This document shows positions 16,254 to 25,503 of a stretch of 34,137 bases of DNA, piece after piece (within the stretch, counting starts at the first letter, position 1; the number at the start of each line of letters is the position of its first letter). The stretch spans positions 1-34,137 of the forward strand of contig JAUCGF010000133.1 in assembly GCA_030378005.1 (NCBI GenBank). Reading direction: 5' to 3'. The position numbers and the translations under genes were made by a program. The DNA is from Desulfococcaceae bacterium HSG9. Its GTDB lineage: Bacteria > Desulfobacterota > Desulfobacteria > Desulfobacterales > JAUCGF01. The notes under the pieces are model-generated. The model saw only the letters and a list, made by a program, of their open reading frames with translations, was not told the DNA's origin and searched no databases.

Positions 16254-18091
16254 TTTTTTTCCTGTTCGTGTTTATTTGTGTCCGTTTGTAGTTCAGACGG
16301 TGTTGTGCCGGATAGCGTTTTATCAGGTGAAGCTGCCTCAGATGGCTGCGCTGTCAGGTCAATCGCCGGTTTGTTCTTAAATGGTGTGTATAAAGGGTCG
16401 CCGATCAGAATTTGTCGCCATGAAAGATGCGGTAAAGTGCGGTAATAAACCTCTATCAACGGTACCTTGCCTGTCATCAGAAGCGGGAAAAACATATCCG
16501 GACGTGGAAAAGATGCCAAATACGGTTCTCTGACCGGCCCTAATGTAGCGGTGACACCATCCTCCAGCATACGCTTGCACCATACGTTGCTTTCCTCTTT
16601 TTTCAGGGTTTTAGCTTCACCCGAAGCAATATGGAACCCTACTGCCCCCTTTTGCCATTCAAACGCATCAACATATTTCGCCAGGGAATACCAACCGCAG
16701 TATAAAGCGGCATCAGGACAGTCACCATCCTGAAAAAGCTCCGGTTTATCATCTATCACCACAGGCATCGATCCATATTGTTTGACAACATCATGCAGAT
16801 TGACAAGATAACGATCAAAGCGAGCATAGTCATTTTTTTTGCGTTCCTTGTCATCTGAAGACAACCCCCTGGCATCAATATAAAAAACCCCCTCAAGTCC
16901 TTTGTTTTCGATTTCAATGGCATCATCTGTCATTTGTTTAGCCAATTCTGGTGTAGATGCATCCAAGCGTGCCACCATAAGAGTCACCTTGCGCAAAAAT
17001 TTGATGTATGACCAATGGTTATAGACATTAAAAAACGGATTCGGAAGCCATCCCACACGTTGGTACGAAGGCCTTAAAATCAAGGACAGTTCACTGTCAA
17101 CGGCCGCAAGACGCCAAGAAACAGGTGTGTAAACCGTTTGCAAATTTTTCCAGTATTTTAGCTCACCTGCAATTCCGTTGGTCTGACGTGCCAATGTCGC
17201 CCTTTCAATCGCATTATCAGGGAGTACGCCCTGGAATGTGGATTGCGCCCATTCCCATTTGAAAATCGTATCCCATTTTAATAACGGTTGATTTAAAATA
17301 TGCTCAGGCGGGGTCTCTTTTTCAGCCGCCAGTTGCTTTTTGATTGTTTTTACCGCCGGTTCAATACCTGTCAGGCGAATAATGACCGATGAAATTTGGA
17401 TATAAAGTCCGGGATTTTTCTTGGATGTTTCGGCTTCGTCCATTCGTTTAACAGTACTGTCAACTAATGTGGAAAGTTTTGCCAGGCTTTGCAACGGTTC
17501 GGTGGAAGTCTTTTTCTGTTCGGAATCAGCTTTGGCATCATCCGAAGGTGTTTCCGTTTTCTTTTCAAGTGGAAGTTTTTTTGCCAGATATTCAAGGCGG
17601 GCGGTAAGTCGCGCAATAAGGCGTTCATATTCTTTGATTTTAAAGGCTATCAGTTTTTTTAGCGCCTGATCGTTCTGGGTCTCGCCGGTTTCTTTGATAT
17701 AAAGCGGCATTCCATACACTAGGAGGAGTACAGGCATCGTTTTTATATCCGGTTTCAGGGGTGGGATTAATCTGTCAGCATGGAACTTCCGCACCGCTGT
17801 TTTAATCACCGGAACCATCTTTTGCGTAAAATCGGTATATGTAATGTTTTCGGAATCGGGAAGTTCCAGACCGACCAAATTGTCTTTAGGAACATTACGC
17901 TTAGATTGATAATAAAGTGCCACCTCCTTACTGGCTGGCAGCGATGAATTATAGACAATCAGAATATCATCGGGTTGAAGTGCTGACGCCCCGCTAGTTG
18001 TAAAAAGAAAAAGTTTTATGAAAAAAAACATAAAAGTTAAACGCACCCATTTTAAATCTATTGTCATTAATCCTTTGCTATTTCGTATCAT
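16250..18091 (-). CDS. TIGR03790-type protein (PEP-CTERM system associated)
   Basis: A 613-residue exported protein. After a signal segment (LTFMFFFIKLFLFTTSGASA) comes PDDILIVYNSSLPASKEVALYY, then RNVPKDNLVGLELP, which I recognise as the start of the TIGR03790 family, known only from genomes with PEP-CTERM sorting. Near residues 135-260 there is a long charged helical insert (coiled-coil like, lysine/glutamate rich), which makes it longer than usual. The C-terminal part (GWYSLAKYVDAFEWQKGAVGFHIASGEA, ending near GDPLYTPF) is conserved. GGGGG lies before ATG 18091; ATG 18067 is an alternative start. It lies 45 bp downstream of the TPR lipoprotein gene and is likely co-transcribed. Biochemical function unknown. 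Confidence 0.8.
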   Translation of the reverse strand: MIRNSKGLMTIDLKWVRLTFMFFFIKLFLFTTSGASALQPDDILIVYNSSLPASKEVALYYQSKRNVPKDNLVGLELPDSENITYTDFTQKMVPVIKTAVRKFHADRLIPPLKPDIKTMPVLLLVYGMPLYIKETGETQNDQALKKLIAFKIKEYERLIARLTARLEYLAKKLPLEKKTETPSDDAKADSEQKKTSTEPLQSLAKLSTLVDSTVKRMDEAETSKKNPGLYIQISSVIIRLTGIEPAVKTIKKQLAAEKETPPEHILNQPLLKWDTIFKWEWAQSTFQGVLPDNAIERATLARQTNGIAGELKYWKNLQTVYTPVSWRLAAVDSELSLILRPSYQRVGWLPNPFFNVYNHWSYIKFLRKVTLMVARLDASTPELAKQMTDDAIEIENKGLEGVFYIDARGLSSDDKERKKNDYARFDRYLVNLHDVVKQYGSMPVVIDDKPELFQDGDCPDAALYCGWYSLAKYVDAFEWQKGAVGFHIASGEAKTLKKEESNVWCKRMLEDGVTATLGPVREPYLASFPRPDMFFPLLMTGKVPLIEVYYRTLPHLSWRQILIGDPLYTPFKNKPAIDLTAQPSEAASPDKTLSGTTPSELQTDTNKHEQEKK

Positions 18092-18104
18092 TATCCCCCT
18101 TTAC

Positions 18105-18131
18105 GAATTTGGAATGCAGGATTCCAAATTC
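18105..18131. repeat. Perfect hairpin between the PrsT-like and TIGR03790 genes
   Basis: GAATTTGGAAT and ATTCCAAATTC form an 11-bp perfect stem with a 5-base loop. It sits in the 45-bp gap of the apparent operon and could attenuate transcription or stabilise mRNA ends. GGAATG words of the same kind recur at 21830-21862 in the gap after the GH65 gene. Confidence 0.75.
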
Positions 18132-18136
18132 TATAT

Positions 18137-21103
18137 TCAATAAATCCCCATGACATTAAGCAACTTGCGTGATGTCAAGGCATCATCTTCATTTAAGCCT
18201 AAATCCAGCGCAAGTTGCAACGCCTTGCGGGCTTCATGAAAATCCCTTTGCTCGTAAAAAGCCGCTCCGATGTGAAAGTGGTAGAGCGGATTCTGGGGAT
18301 CACCGTCAATGGCCTTACGTAAAACCGACTTGGCTTGAATAACTGATCCTTTTTTTAAATAAATCCACCCTAACACATCAGCAACATCCGGGTGAGCAGG
18401 CATCTGTTTATAATTCTTTTGCGCCGCGGCCATGGCCTCGTCAAGTTTTTTATCCTCAAGAGCTTTTAATATTTTACGCTTGACATCAGGCCATGCCTTC
18501 AATGGCGCTTCGAGTTCATCAATACGTTTTTTGATATCTTCGATTGTATCGGGTCCCACGCCAAGGGCGAGCGCCTTGTTATAAGCTTCTTTGGCGAGGT
18601 GATATTTTTTTTCCTGTTGCTGCAACATTCCCCAATGGTAGTGAACGTAAGGATGATCCGGGTTGCCATCCATGGCCTCGCGCAGGTACTTGGAGGCCTG
18701 AACCGCAGAATTGCGTTTGAGGTAAACATAGCCAACGGTGTCAGCAATTTCAGGTGCATTAGGAACTTTTTTCTTGGCACGGAGTGCCAAATGCAGTGCC
18801 CGATCCAGATTCCGGTCAGCTTCAGCATATAAATAAGCCAGATCGTTTTCAGCCGGTGGATATGTTTTAACTGCTTTTAATAGGGCTTCATACGTTGCAA
18901 TCGCTTTGTCCGTTTCGCCCTGTTTTTTGTATATGGAGGCCTTGTGCATATACGCGGCTTTATTTTCAGGATTGATCACAATGGCTTTTTGAAACATGTC
19001 CATAGACGCGGCAACATCCTTTTTGATTTTGTAAATGGCGGCCATCGCCATAAACGGTCGATCTGATTGCAGATTTTGATTGCTAAGGGTTTCAAGCAAT
19101 TTCAACGAGGCGTCATATTTTTTCAGTTTAACGAGCAACAACGCCTTTAGCAGTCCAATTTGAAGATTCCCGGGATATTTTTGCATTCCGGCATCACATA
19201 ACGCCAAGGCTTTGGAATACTCTTTTTTATCTTTATATATTTTGATAATCTTTTCAAACGGTTTAATCGGGTCAGGATAACTGGTTTTAACGGCCTCAAA
19301 GCCCTTAATCGCTTTATCTGCTTTGCCCAGTGCATAATAAATTTCAGCCAATCGAAATTGCGTCCGCGGTGATTCCGGCTTGGCTTGCAAAACAATTTCG
19401 TAATCCGAGGCGGCCGCTTCAAATTTTTTCAATCCTACATAAATGGCCGCTCTAAGCATCCTCGCCCGAAGATTTTCATCGTTTAACTGTTCACGAATCG
19501 AAGGTTTAAGCTTACGAGAATTTTTGTCACCCTTTTGCGCGGCTTCAGCTTGCATGGCAAGAACCATATTAATTTCATCAAGCGCCTGCTCCGGTTTATT
19601 GTTACGCAGATAAATTTCCGCAATGGTTTGACGAATTTTCCATGAATTTGAATTTTTAGCAAGTGCCTGAGCTATGTCATTTTCGGCTGTTTTATAATCC
19701 TTTTCCTCCATTAACGTAAGGCCGTGGTAAAAATTCCCGATAGACCAATCCGGTGCCTGCTCACGCACGATTGCAAAATCTTCACGGGCTTGGCGATGCT
19801 TACCGGCTTTCATCCGTATCTTGCCTTGTAAAAGGTGGACTTTCGGATTTTGTGGATTTTTTGCCAAAATTTCATCGGTTATTTTCAGGGCTTCTTCATC
19901 TTTTCCTTCATCAAAAAAAATTTCGGCCGTTCTTGATTGGGCGTAAATACCTGATTGGGGATTGTCAGGCCATTTGGCATAGAGTTTTGCCAAAGTTGCA
20001 CGGGCTTTTTCAAACTGTTTCAGATAAACATAGTATTCGGCCAAAATTGCCCAATTTTTGCGAGTGTCAGGAAATTGCTCTGCAGCCGTTATATATGATT
20101 GAAGTGCTTTGTTAAATTGTTTGCGCTGATGATACTGACGTGCCATATCAGAATAAAGGTTAATCGTTTTTATTTTTTGATCGTTAACAGCTTGAGCTAA
20201 AACGGCTTCAGCTTCGTCGAATTGTCGGCGCATAAAATAATTGTGAGAGAGGATGCGATATGGTTCCGCTCTATCCGGGAACTGCTTGATAAGATGTTTA
20301 AAAAAAATTTCTAAATCATTCGCTTGTCTTTGTGACCAGTAAAAACGGGCCAGGAGATGATACGGTGCGATTGTATCGGGGAATCGGTTGATTATCAACT
20401 TGAACTTTGTTTCCGCCTCGGTAAAAAGCTTTAGTTTGGAATACAGTTGCGCCAGAAAAAGTTGAGCGGTGACGTCTTCAGGAACTGATGCCGCACCGGA
20501 TTCCATCATTTTACGAGCATTTTCAGGCTGGTTGTCAGCAAACAGGGCCAGCGCCAAACTTATTTTGGCTCTCGGATTATCTGGAGCCTTATTAACCGCT
20601 TTTTGAAGTATATCCACCGCTTCAATCAGTTTGCCGACATAAGCCAGCGAATTGCCGAGGATGAGCAAAACTTCGGCATCATCCGCCTTTCTTTCAATTA
20701 ACTCCTGGCACAGCGGAATGGCGATTTTATAGCTTTTGTTACGAAAACACAATACAGCCAACTCTTTGCGTGCTTCATTTAAGTCAATATCTGATTTGAT
20801 TGCCTCACTGAATTGCCTTGCCGCCATTTTAATTTTTGCGGCGGTGTCAGATTGTTGTGCATAAATTTTGCCGAGTTGAAGGTGGGCTTTGGCATGTTTA
20901 GGATTTTTCTGTACAGCATTTTTAAACTGAATAACAGCGTCATCGGGCTTTTCGGCTTCCAGCGATTTAAGGCCGGCCTGAAAATATCTTTCGGCTGCCT
21001 GAGTGTTGGTTTCTTTGTCACATCCGCCGCAGAGAAGGAAAAATGCCAGGATAAAAACGAGTGTCAGCAATGGGATTCGGTTAACTAAGGGGGGATAAAC
21101 CAT
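18137..21103 (-). CDS. prsT: PrsT-like TPR-repeat lipoprotein (PEP-CTERM system)
   Basis: A 988-residue lipoprotein. The signal peptide has a hydrophobic core (LLTLVFILAFFLLCGG) and lipobox CGGC. The remainder is almost wholly tetratricopeptide repeats, over twenty 34-residue units such as AVIQFKNAVQKNPKHAKAHL and LGKIYAQQ. The start KxxxxAxxxFQAGLKSLEAEKPDDAVIQFKNA and the length are like PrsT (TIGR02917), the TPR protein of exosortase/PEP-CTERM loci tied to exopolysaccharide. It likely sits on the periplasmic side of a membrane and serves as an assembly scaffold. It heads a minus-strand group with the TIGR03790 and CPBP genes. An unrelated long TPR lipoprotein cannot be excluded, but the neighbours favour PrsT. 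Confidence 0.75.
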   Translation of the reverse strand: MVYPPLVNRIPLLTLVFILAFFLLCGGCDKETNTQAAERYFQAGLKSLEAEKPDDAVIQFKNAVQKNPKHAKAHLQLGKIYAQQSDTAAKIKMAARQFSEAIKSDIDLNEARKELAVLCFRNKSYKIAIPLCQELIERKADDAEVLLILGNSLAYVGKLIEAVDILQKAVNKAPDNPRAKISLALALFADNQPENARKMMESGAASVPEDVTAQLFLAQLYSKLKLFTEAETKFKLIINRFPDTIAPYHLLARFYWSQRQANDLEIFFKHLIKQFPDRAEPYRILSHNYFMRRQFDEAEAVLAQAVNDQKIKTINLYSDMARQYHQRKQFNKALQSYITAAEQFPDTRKNWAILAEYYVYLKQFEKARATLAKLYAKWPDNPQSGIYAQSRTAEIFFDEGKDEEALKITDEILAKNPQNPKVHLLQGKIRMKAGKHRQAREDFAIVREQAPDWSIGNFYHGLTLMEEKDYKTAENDIAQALAKNSNSWKIRQTIAEIYLRNNKPEQALDEINMVLAMQAEAAQKGDKNSRKLKPSIREQLNDENLRARMLRAAIYVGLKKFEAAASDYEIVLQAKPESPRTQFRLAEIYYALGKADKAIKGFEAVKTSYPDPIKPFEKIIKIYKDKKEYSKALALCDAGMQKYPGNLQIGLLKALLLVKLKKYDASLKLLETLSNQNLQSDRPFMAMAAIYKIKKDVAASMDMFQKAIVINPENKAAYMHKASIYKKQGETDKAIATYEALLKAVKTYPPAENDLAYLYAEADRNLDRALHLALRAKKKVPNAPEIADTVGYVYLKRNSAVQASKYLREAMDGNPDHPYVHYHWGMLQQQEKKYHLAKEAYNKALALGVGPDTIEDIKKRIDELEAPLKAWPDVKRKILKALEDKKLDEAMAAAQKNYKQMPAHPDVADVLGWIYLKKGSVIQAKSVLRKAIDGDPQNPLYHFHIGAAFYEQRDFHEARKALQLALDLGLNEDDALTSRKLLNVMGIY

Positions 21104-21164
21104 TTTGATTTTTACCTTTTTTACTCATCAAAAAAATGATTTTCAGATATTCATGCGGATAGCG

Positions 21165-21791
21165 TTATTTGAAAAGTTTAATCCTTAAATCATGATCAAA
21201 TTCCTCAATAATTTTACTACGCTCAATAAATGAATCAATATTATTATAAGCATTGGTATAAAAAGCCATTACGGCCCCAAATTTGTCACAAAGCGGGTCT
21301 TCCTCACCTAAATCTGTAATAGCTTTCTCTAATAGCTTTTTACCTTGCTCAAAATGTTCCGTGAGATCAACAAATAACTTTTTACGCAGAACGTGTTTTT
21401 CTCTTTCTTTAGCAATAATCGGTAAAAGCCGTCGCACCGAATATTCAACCAGCGCATCTCGCGGGGCATTATAATCTTTAGATACGCTATCCAGCGATAT
21501 AAGCGAATTTCGACTTAAAACATAAGTTTTTTGAATGCGTTGGCATTTTTTTAATTTTCTATTTTGTATCTCATTGGCGATTGACATAAGTGAATGGCTG
21601 TCTTCTGCCAAATGGTCAAACAGCGATTTTTGCTTGATACCAAGATGGGTTGCTACTATGCTGATGGCTTCAACACATCCTGTGGTCAGTTTGAAAGTGG
21701 CTCTCACCGACTGTTTGCCTCGTAATGCCGATGACGATGTTTGAGGTAACGAGAGGGGGGAGCGCCATCCTTGTTTTTTATCTTGTGCCAT
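21165..21791 (-). CDS. Hypothetical protein with two ribbon-helix-helix-like segments
   Basis: A 208-residue basic protein, not recognised as a named family. Residues about 29-66 (SVRATFKLTTGCVEAISIVATHLG...) and about 88-127 (TYVLSRNSLISLDSVSKDYN, then RDALVEYSVRRLLPII) each look like a strand followed by two helices, as in ribbon-helix-helix DNA-binding domains. Both would lie in one chain, as in tandem MetJ/Arc-type proteins. The C-terminal half is helical and charged. It precedes the PrsT-like gene by 61 bp on the same strand and might regulate it or simply be co-transcribed. The function is inference from pattern only. Confidence 0.5.
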   Translation of the reverse strand: MAQDKKQGWRSPLSLPQTSSSALRGKQSVRATFKLTTGCVEAISIVATHLGIKQKSLFDHLAEDSHSLMSIANEIQNRKLKKCQRIQKTYVLSRNSLISLDSVSKDYNAPRDALVEYSVRRLLPIIAKEREKHVLRKKLFVDLTEHFEQGKKLLEKAITDLGEEDPLCDKFGAVMAFYTNAYNNIDSFIERSKIIEEFDHDLRIKLFK

Positions 21792-21861
21792 GGTTTGTTA
21801 TCAATCATTCAGTTTGGAGTTTGGAGTTTGGCATTCCGAATTCTACATTCCGCATTCCAAA

Positions 21862-24800
21862 TCAAAGCTTCATAATTCGTGACTGGCCGGGTTTGATCTT
21901 CATGGTTTTGTCATTTATGGCCAACGTAAGTGCCGTGCGCCCTTTGCCGCTTAATGTTACTTTTATCCGATGATGAAAAATTTCCAGGTCATACCAAATT
22001 TTTCGGTGGCAGACTTTCATCGCCAGGCGCGTCCAGTGTTCGGGAAGATTCGGGCGTATTTGCGGTATTTTTGATGAAAAATCAATTCCTGCAAAATAGC
22101 GGGTGATAACGTCTGATGTTCCGGCCATTACACCGCAATGGATTCCTTCGGACGTTGTTCCACCCTGAGTATCATAAATATCAGATTTCATCGCGTTTGT
22201 AAACCATTCCCATGCACTTCCTTTATTTTTTAAATATCCTGATAAAATGGCGTGAACAACATTGCTCAATGTATCTCCGTGGCTTGTGTGCTGTTCATAA
22301 TATTGGTAATTCTTTTTTAAAAGGCCAATCGGATCATCGACGCCATGCCCCAATTGGGTAAGAATACGCGCAACTTCGTTCGGCGCAAGTACATAAAACG
22401 TCATCAAAGTATCCGCTTGTTTGGTAATTTTGTACTCATCCGGTGAATCGCCCTCCTGTTTCAGGATATGGTCTATGCGATGGAGATCGCCATATTTTTT
22501 CCGGTAGCGTTCCCAATCCAATTCTTTTAAATCAAAATAGCCGTCAAATTGGCTGATAACACCCTCGTCGGACACAACCACATTCATTTTACGGCTGATA
22601 TCCTTCCATCGGGCGATTTCATTATCATTTAATCCGATTTTTTCTATCAGCCGGTTGCGTGTACGTGTGGAAAATGATTGGAAAATTTCCAATGCTTTTT
22701 CTAAGAGCCACACGACCAAAATATTGGTATAAGCATTATCTTTGATACCGTGACTGTTTGATCCGGGCAATTTTTCATGAAACTCATCCAAACCCATCAC
22801 ACCTTTAATGGAATATTTACCTGAATTTTTATCGAATTGAGCGACACTAGCCCAGAAACGCGCGATATCCAGTATCATTTCAGCACCATAACGCATCATA
22901 AATTGATAGTCATCGGTGTCGTGAAAATAGCGCCATATATTGTAAAAGATCGCAATCGAAACATGGCGCTGGCGGCGGCTTAAATCCAGCTCCCAAGTAT
23001 CGTCATCAAGATTATAGCGAACTTTCTGAGTTTCTTCATCACCGCTATCAGCAGTTTGCCAGGGATACATCGCGCCCTGGCAGCCATTGTCAAAAGCATA
23101 TCGCCGCGCTTCATCCAAACGGTTGTAACGGTACATCAGCAACGCTTTGGAAATCTGCGGGAAATGATAGTTATAAAATGGTAAAATATAGATTTCATCC
23201 CAGAACACATGTCCGCGGCAAGCTTCACCGTGAAGGCCGCGGGCAGTTATGCCGGCGTCAATAGTTTTGTTATGACACGATGCGGAAACCATCAAATGAT
23301 AGGTATGCAGACGCGCAACTTTTTGCGTGAAACGGTCGCCGTCAATCAATATATTGGCTTTGTTCCAAATTCTAACCCAGGCGCGTATATGGAGTGTACA
23401 GACATTATCAAAGGATTTTATGCCCGTATCTGAATCGTCAGAAAGCGCTTTGACAGCCTGCCGACGGGGATTATCAATCCCCTTATCCAGTGACGTAAAT
23501 ACGCTGACAATTTTTTCCATCGCGTAGGTCGTGTTTTTTTGCGCCTTGATCGTTATTAATTGGGTAACTTGACCTTTTTTTTCAACCACTGTTTTTTTAC
23601 AGCGCAACGTTTGCTCTCCTACATTCATAAACGTTTTCGCGGCCATCACAATTTTATTTTTGGATTTACCGGTTTTGGCTGACAGATAAACACCTCCGGA
23701 GATTGCTCCTTGTGAAATCGGAACCAAATGCTGGGAATTGAATTTCCGGTAGCGAGGGACATTGTTATTGATGATGCGACTGTCAATACCTGTGCGTATA
23801 TGAATCGTAGCGCTGTAATTCAGTGGTGTGATTTCAAATTTTATTGCGCATAGATGAGCATCGGCCATGGATACGATACGGTAAGTGTGAATCAGGGTGA
23901 TATGGCCGCTGCCGTCTTTACACACCAGCGTTCGTTCCATAACCCCTTCTTTCATATTCAGATTATGTTGGTATGAAAGAATATTCATTTGCAGCGGACT
24001 GATAAACGCCCCCCCGCTGATGGCAAATTCGATTAACGTCCAGTTGGGGCAATTGACAAAATCATTGTTATAAATGCGTTTACCGCCTACCGTAGTGACA
24101 ATTTTGTTATACATTCCGGCGATGTAGGTTCCCGGATAATGAACATCGGAAGCTTTTTCGCATTCAAAATGGCCGCGAACACCCATGTAGCCGTTGCCGA
24201 CCGCAGTTAACGTTTCACGGAGTTTTTCCTCTTGAGGAACAAAGGTGTTGTATGTGAGATTCCATCCATCCGCTTCAATGCCGCTATTAAACCACTCTTT
24301 GATCTGAGCAATCGTAATTTCGGCCATATCACGAACCACGATATCAGCACCATGCTGAAGCAGCGCATCACCATCAATTTCTCTGGCGATGCCCAGTATC
24401 AGTCCGAAGCCGCCGTTTTTACCCGCCTGTACACCGGAAATGGAGTCTTCGACAACCACACATTCGCCCGGTTTCAAGCCTGAATCAGCGGCCGCAACAA
24501 CAAAAATATCGGGGTTCGGTTTGCCTTTGAGATTCAATTCACGGGAAACCTCTCCGCAAATCCGTGTGTCAAAATAATGTTCGATTTCACCCAGTTCCAG
24601 AATAAGTTTGCAATTGCGACTGGAAGAAGCCACACCGATTTTAATCCCGTATTTACGGCAATTTTTGATAAAAGTAATGGTGGAATCAAAAATATCCGGT
24701 CCTTGGCGGCGCAATATTTCCTGGAAATTCTTATTTTTGCGATTTCCCAATCCGCAGACAGTTTCCTTATTCGGAGGGTCTTCATAATCACCGAAAGGCA

Positions 24801-25047
24801 GTTCAATGCCCCTTGATTCCAAAAAACTTTTAATCCCGTTCATACGAGACTTGCCATCCACATATTCGAAATAATCTGTTTCCCGGTCAAACGGAACAAA
24901 AGGCGTCCGGTCTCTTTCGGCAGCCATTTTCAAATAGTCGTTGAACATACTTTCCCATGCCATACCATGCACACGCGCGGTTCCGGTAACGACACCGTCT
25001 AAGTATAGAATCACGCCTTTGAATTTAATTGCCGTTTTTGAAGCCAT
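21862..25047 (-). CDS. Fused HAD (beta-phosphoglucomutase-like) and GH65 disaccharide phosphorylase
   Basis: A 1061-residue two-domain protein. Residues 1-250 are a HAD beta-phosphoglucomutase-like domain: YLDGVVT (motif I), VASSSRN (II), KGKPNPDIF (III), VVEDSISGVQAG (IV). Residues about 260-1061 are glycoside hydrolase family 65: GNGYMGVRGHFE, the catalytic acid region GLDEFHE (Glu755), KQADTLMTFY and GGTTSEGIHCG for phosphate. GH65 phosphorylases split kojibiose, trehalose, maltose or nigerose into beta-glucose 1-phosphate and glucose, and beta-PGM then makes glucose 6-phosphate, so the fusion would join both steps. Oddity: the usual nucleophile Asp of motif I reads Tyr15 (codon 25003-25005), so the mutase half may be inactive. 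AAGGAA lies 6 bp before the ATG. The exact sugar is unknown. Confidence 0.88.
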   Translation of the reverse strand: MASKTAIKFKGVILYLDGVVTGTARVHGMAWESMFNDYLKMAAERDRTPFVPFDRETDYFEYVDGKSRMNGIKSFLESRGIELPFGDYEDPPNKETVCGLGNRKNKNFQEILRRQGPDIFDSTITFIKNCRKYGIKIGVASSSRNCKLILELGEIEHYFDTRICGEVSRELNLKGKPNPDIFVVAAADSGLKPGECVVVEDSISGVQAGKNGGFGLILGIAREIDGDALLQHGADIVVRDMAEITIAQIKEWFNSGIEADGWNLTYNTFVPQEEKLRETLTAVGNGYMGVRGHFECEKASDVHYPGTYIAGMYNKIVTTVGGKRIYNNDFVNCPNWTLIEFAISGGAFISPLQMNILSYQHNLNMKEGVMERTLVCKDGSGHITLIHTYRIVSMADAHLCAIKFEITPLNYSATIHIRTGIDSRIINNNVPRYRKFNSQHLVPISQGAISGGVYLSAKTGKSKNKIVMAAKTFMNVGEQTLRCKKTVVEKKGQVTQLITIKAQKNTTYAMEKIVSVFTSLDKGIDNPRRQAVKALSDDSDTGIKSFDNVCTLHIRAWVRIWNKANILIDGDRFTQKVARLHTYHLMVSASCHNKTIDAGITARGLHGEACRGHVFWDEIYILPFYNYHFPQISKALLMYRYNRLDEARRYAFDNGCQGAMYPWQTADSGDEETQKVRYNLDDDTWELDLSRRQRHVSIAIFYNIWRYFHDTDDYQFMMRYGAEMILDIARFWASVAQFDKNSGKYSIKGVMGLDEFHEKLPGSNSHGIKDNAYTNILVVWLLEKALEIFQSFSTRTRNRLIEKIGLNDNEIARWKDISRKMNVVVSDEGVISQFDGYFDLKELDWERYRKKYGDLHRIDHILKQEGDSPDEYKITKQADTLMTFYVLAPNEVARILTQLGHGVDDPIGLLKKNYQYYEQHTSHGDTLSNVVHAILSGYLKNKGSAWEWFTNAMKSDIYDTQGGTTSEGIHCGVMAGTSDVITRYFAGIDFSSKIPQIRPNLPEHWTRLAMKVCHRKIWYDLEIFHHRIKVTLSGKGRTALTLAINDKTMKIKPGQSRIMKL

Positions 25048-25215
25048 AAAGTTTCCTTCGTTCCATGAGAGGTTTTGCCGGAAGTAGAAATATCAAACAC
25101 GGATATGGTTGGTAAAAGATAAAAAGGGAAATTAAAAAAACGATCAGCAAGGATTTCCGGTCTGATTATTCCGCTGAATCCTTGCAGGTAGCCATTGAGC
25201 AGATGGTGGCCGAAG

Positions 25216-25358
25216 AAATGGGTAAGTTATTTAATCTCGCTACTAAGTAACGGTGGTTAAATAACTTTCCCATTCCGGAGTGCTGACTTCAGTTTGCGCT
25301 GGCTGTGATACAAGCTGAAGCTTACACTCCTAAATTTAAAAGATGGGTAAGTTATTTT
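25216..25358. repeat. Mosaic of palindromic repeats in the 25048-25503 gap
   Basis: AAATGGGTAAGTTATTTAA (25216) pairs with TTAAATAACTTTCCCATT (25257-25274), and the same GATGGGTAAGTTATTT word returns at 25342. Between the last two lies the GGAGTGC palindrome 25277-25330, of the class seen at 187-247. The arms resemble AAATGGGGAAGTTATTT in the palindrome at 3111-3363. A frame open through 25131-25249 ends as SLQVAIEQMVAEEMGKLF and may be a gene relic, but it has no good start. Confidence 0.75.
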
Positions 25359-25401
25359 ATTCATAATCCTAAGCATCCAGGCAAATGTTTTTATATTGAA
25401 A

Positions 25402-25430
25402 ACCTCCGAGGTTTTGGAAACCTCGGAGGT
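25402..25430 (-). terminator. Strong hairpin downstream of ggt
   Basis: ACCTCCGAGGTTT and AAACCTCGGAGGT form a perfect 13-bp stem with a 3-base loop, about 75 bp beyond the ggt stop codon on the minus strand. The next bases on that strand are T-rich only loosely (TCAATATAAAAAC). It may terminate ggt or be a dispersed palindromic repeat of the CCTCCGAGG type. Confidence 0.5.
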
Positions 25431-25503
25431 CTCGCTTCCGAACATTGATGCTTTATTTGCCAATCAATTTTCATGGAACATCTGATAGCTTTACGATAGA
25501 GAG

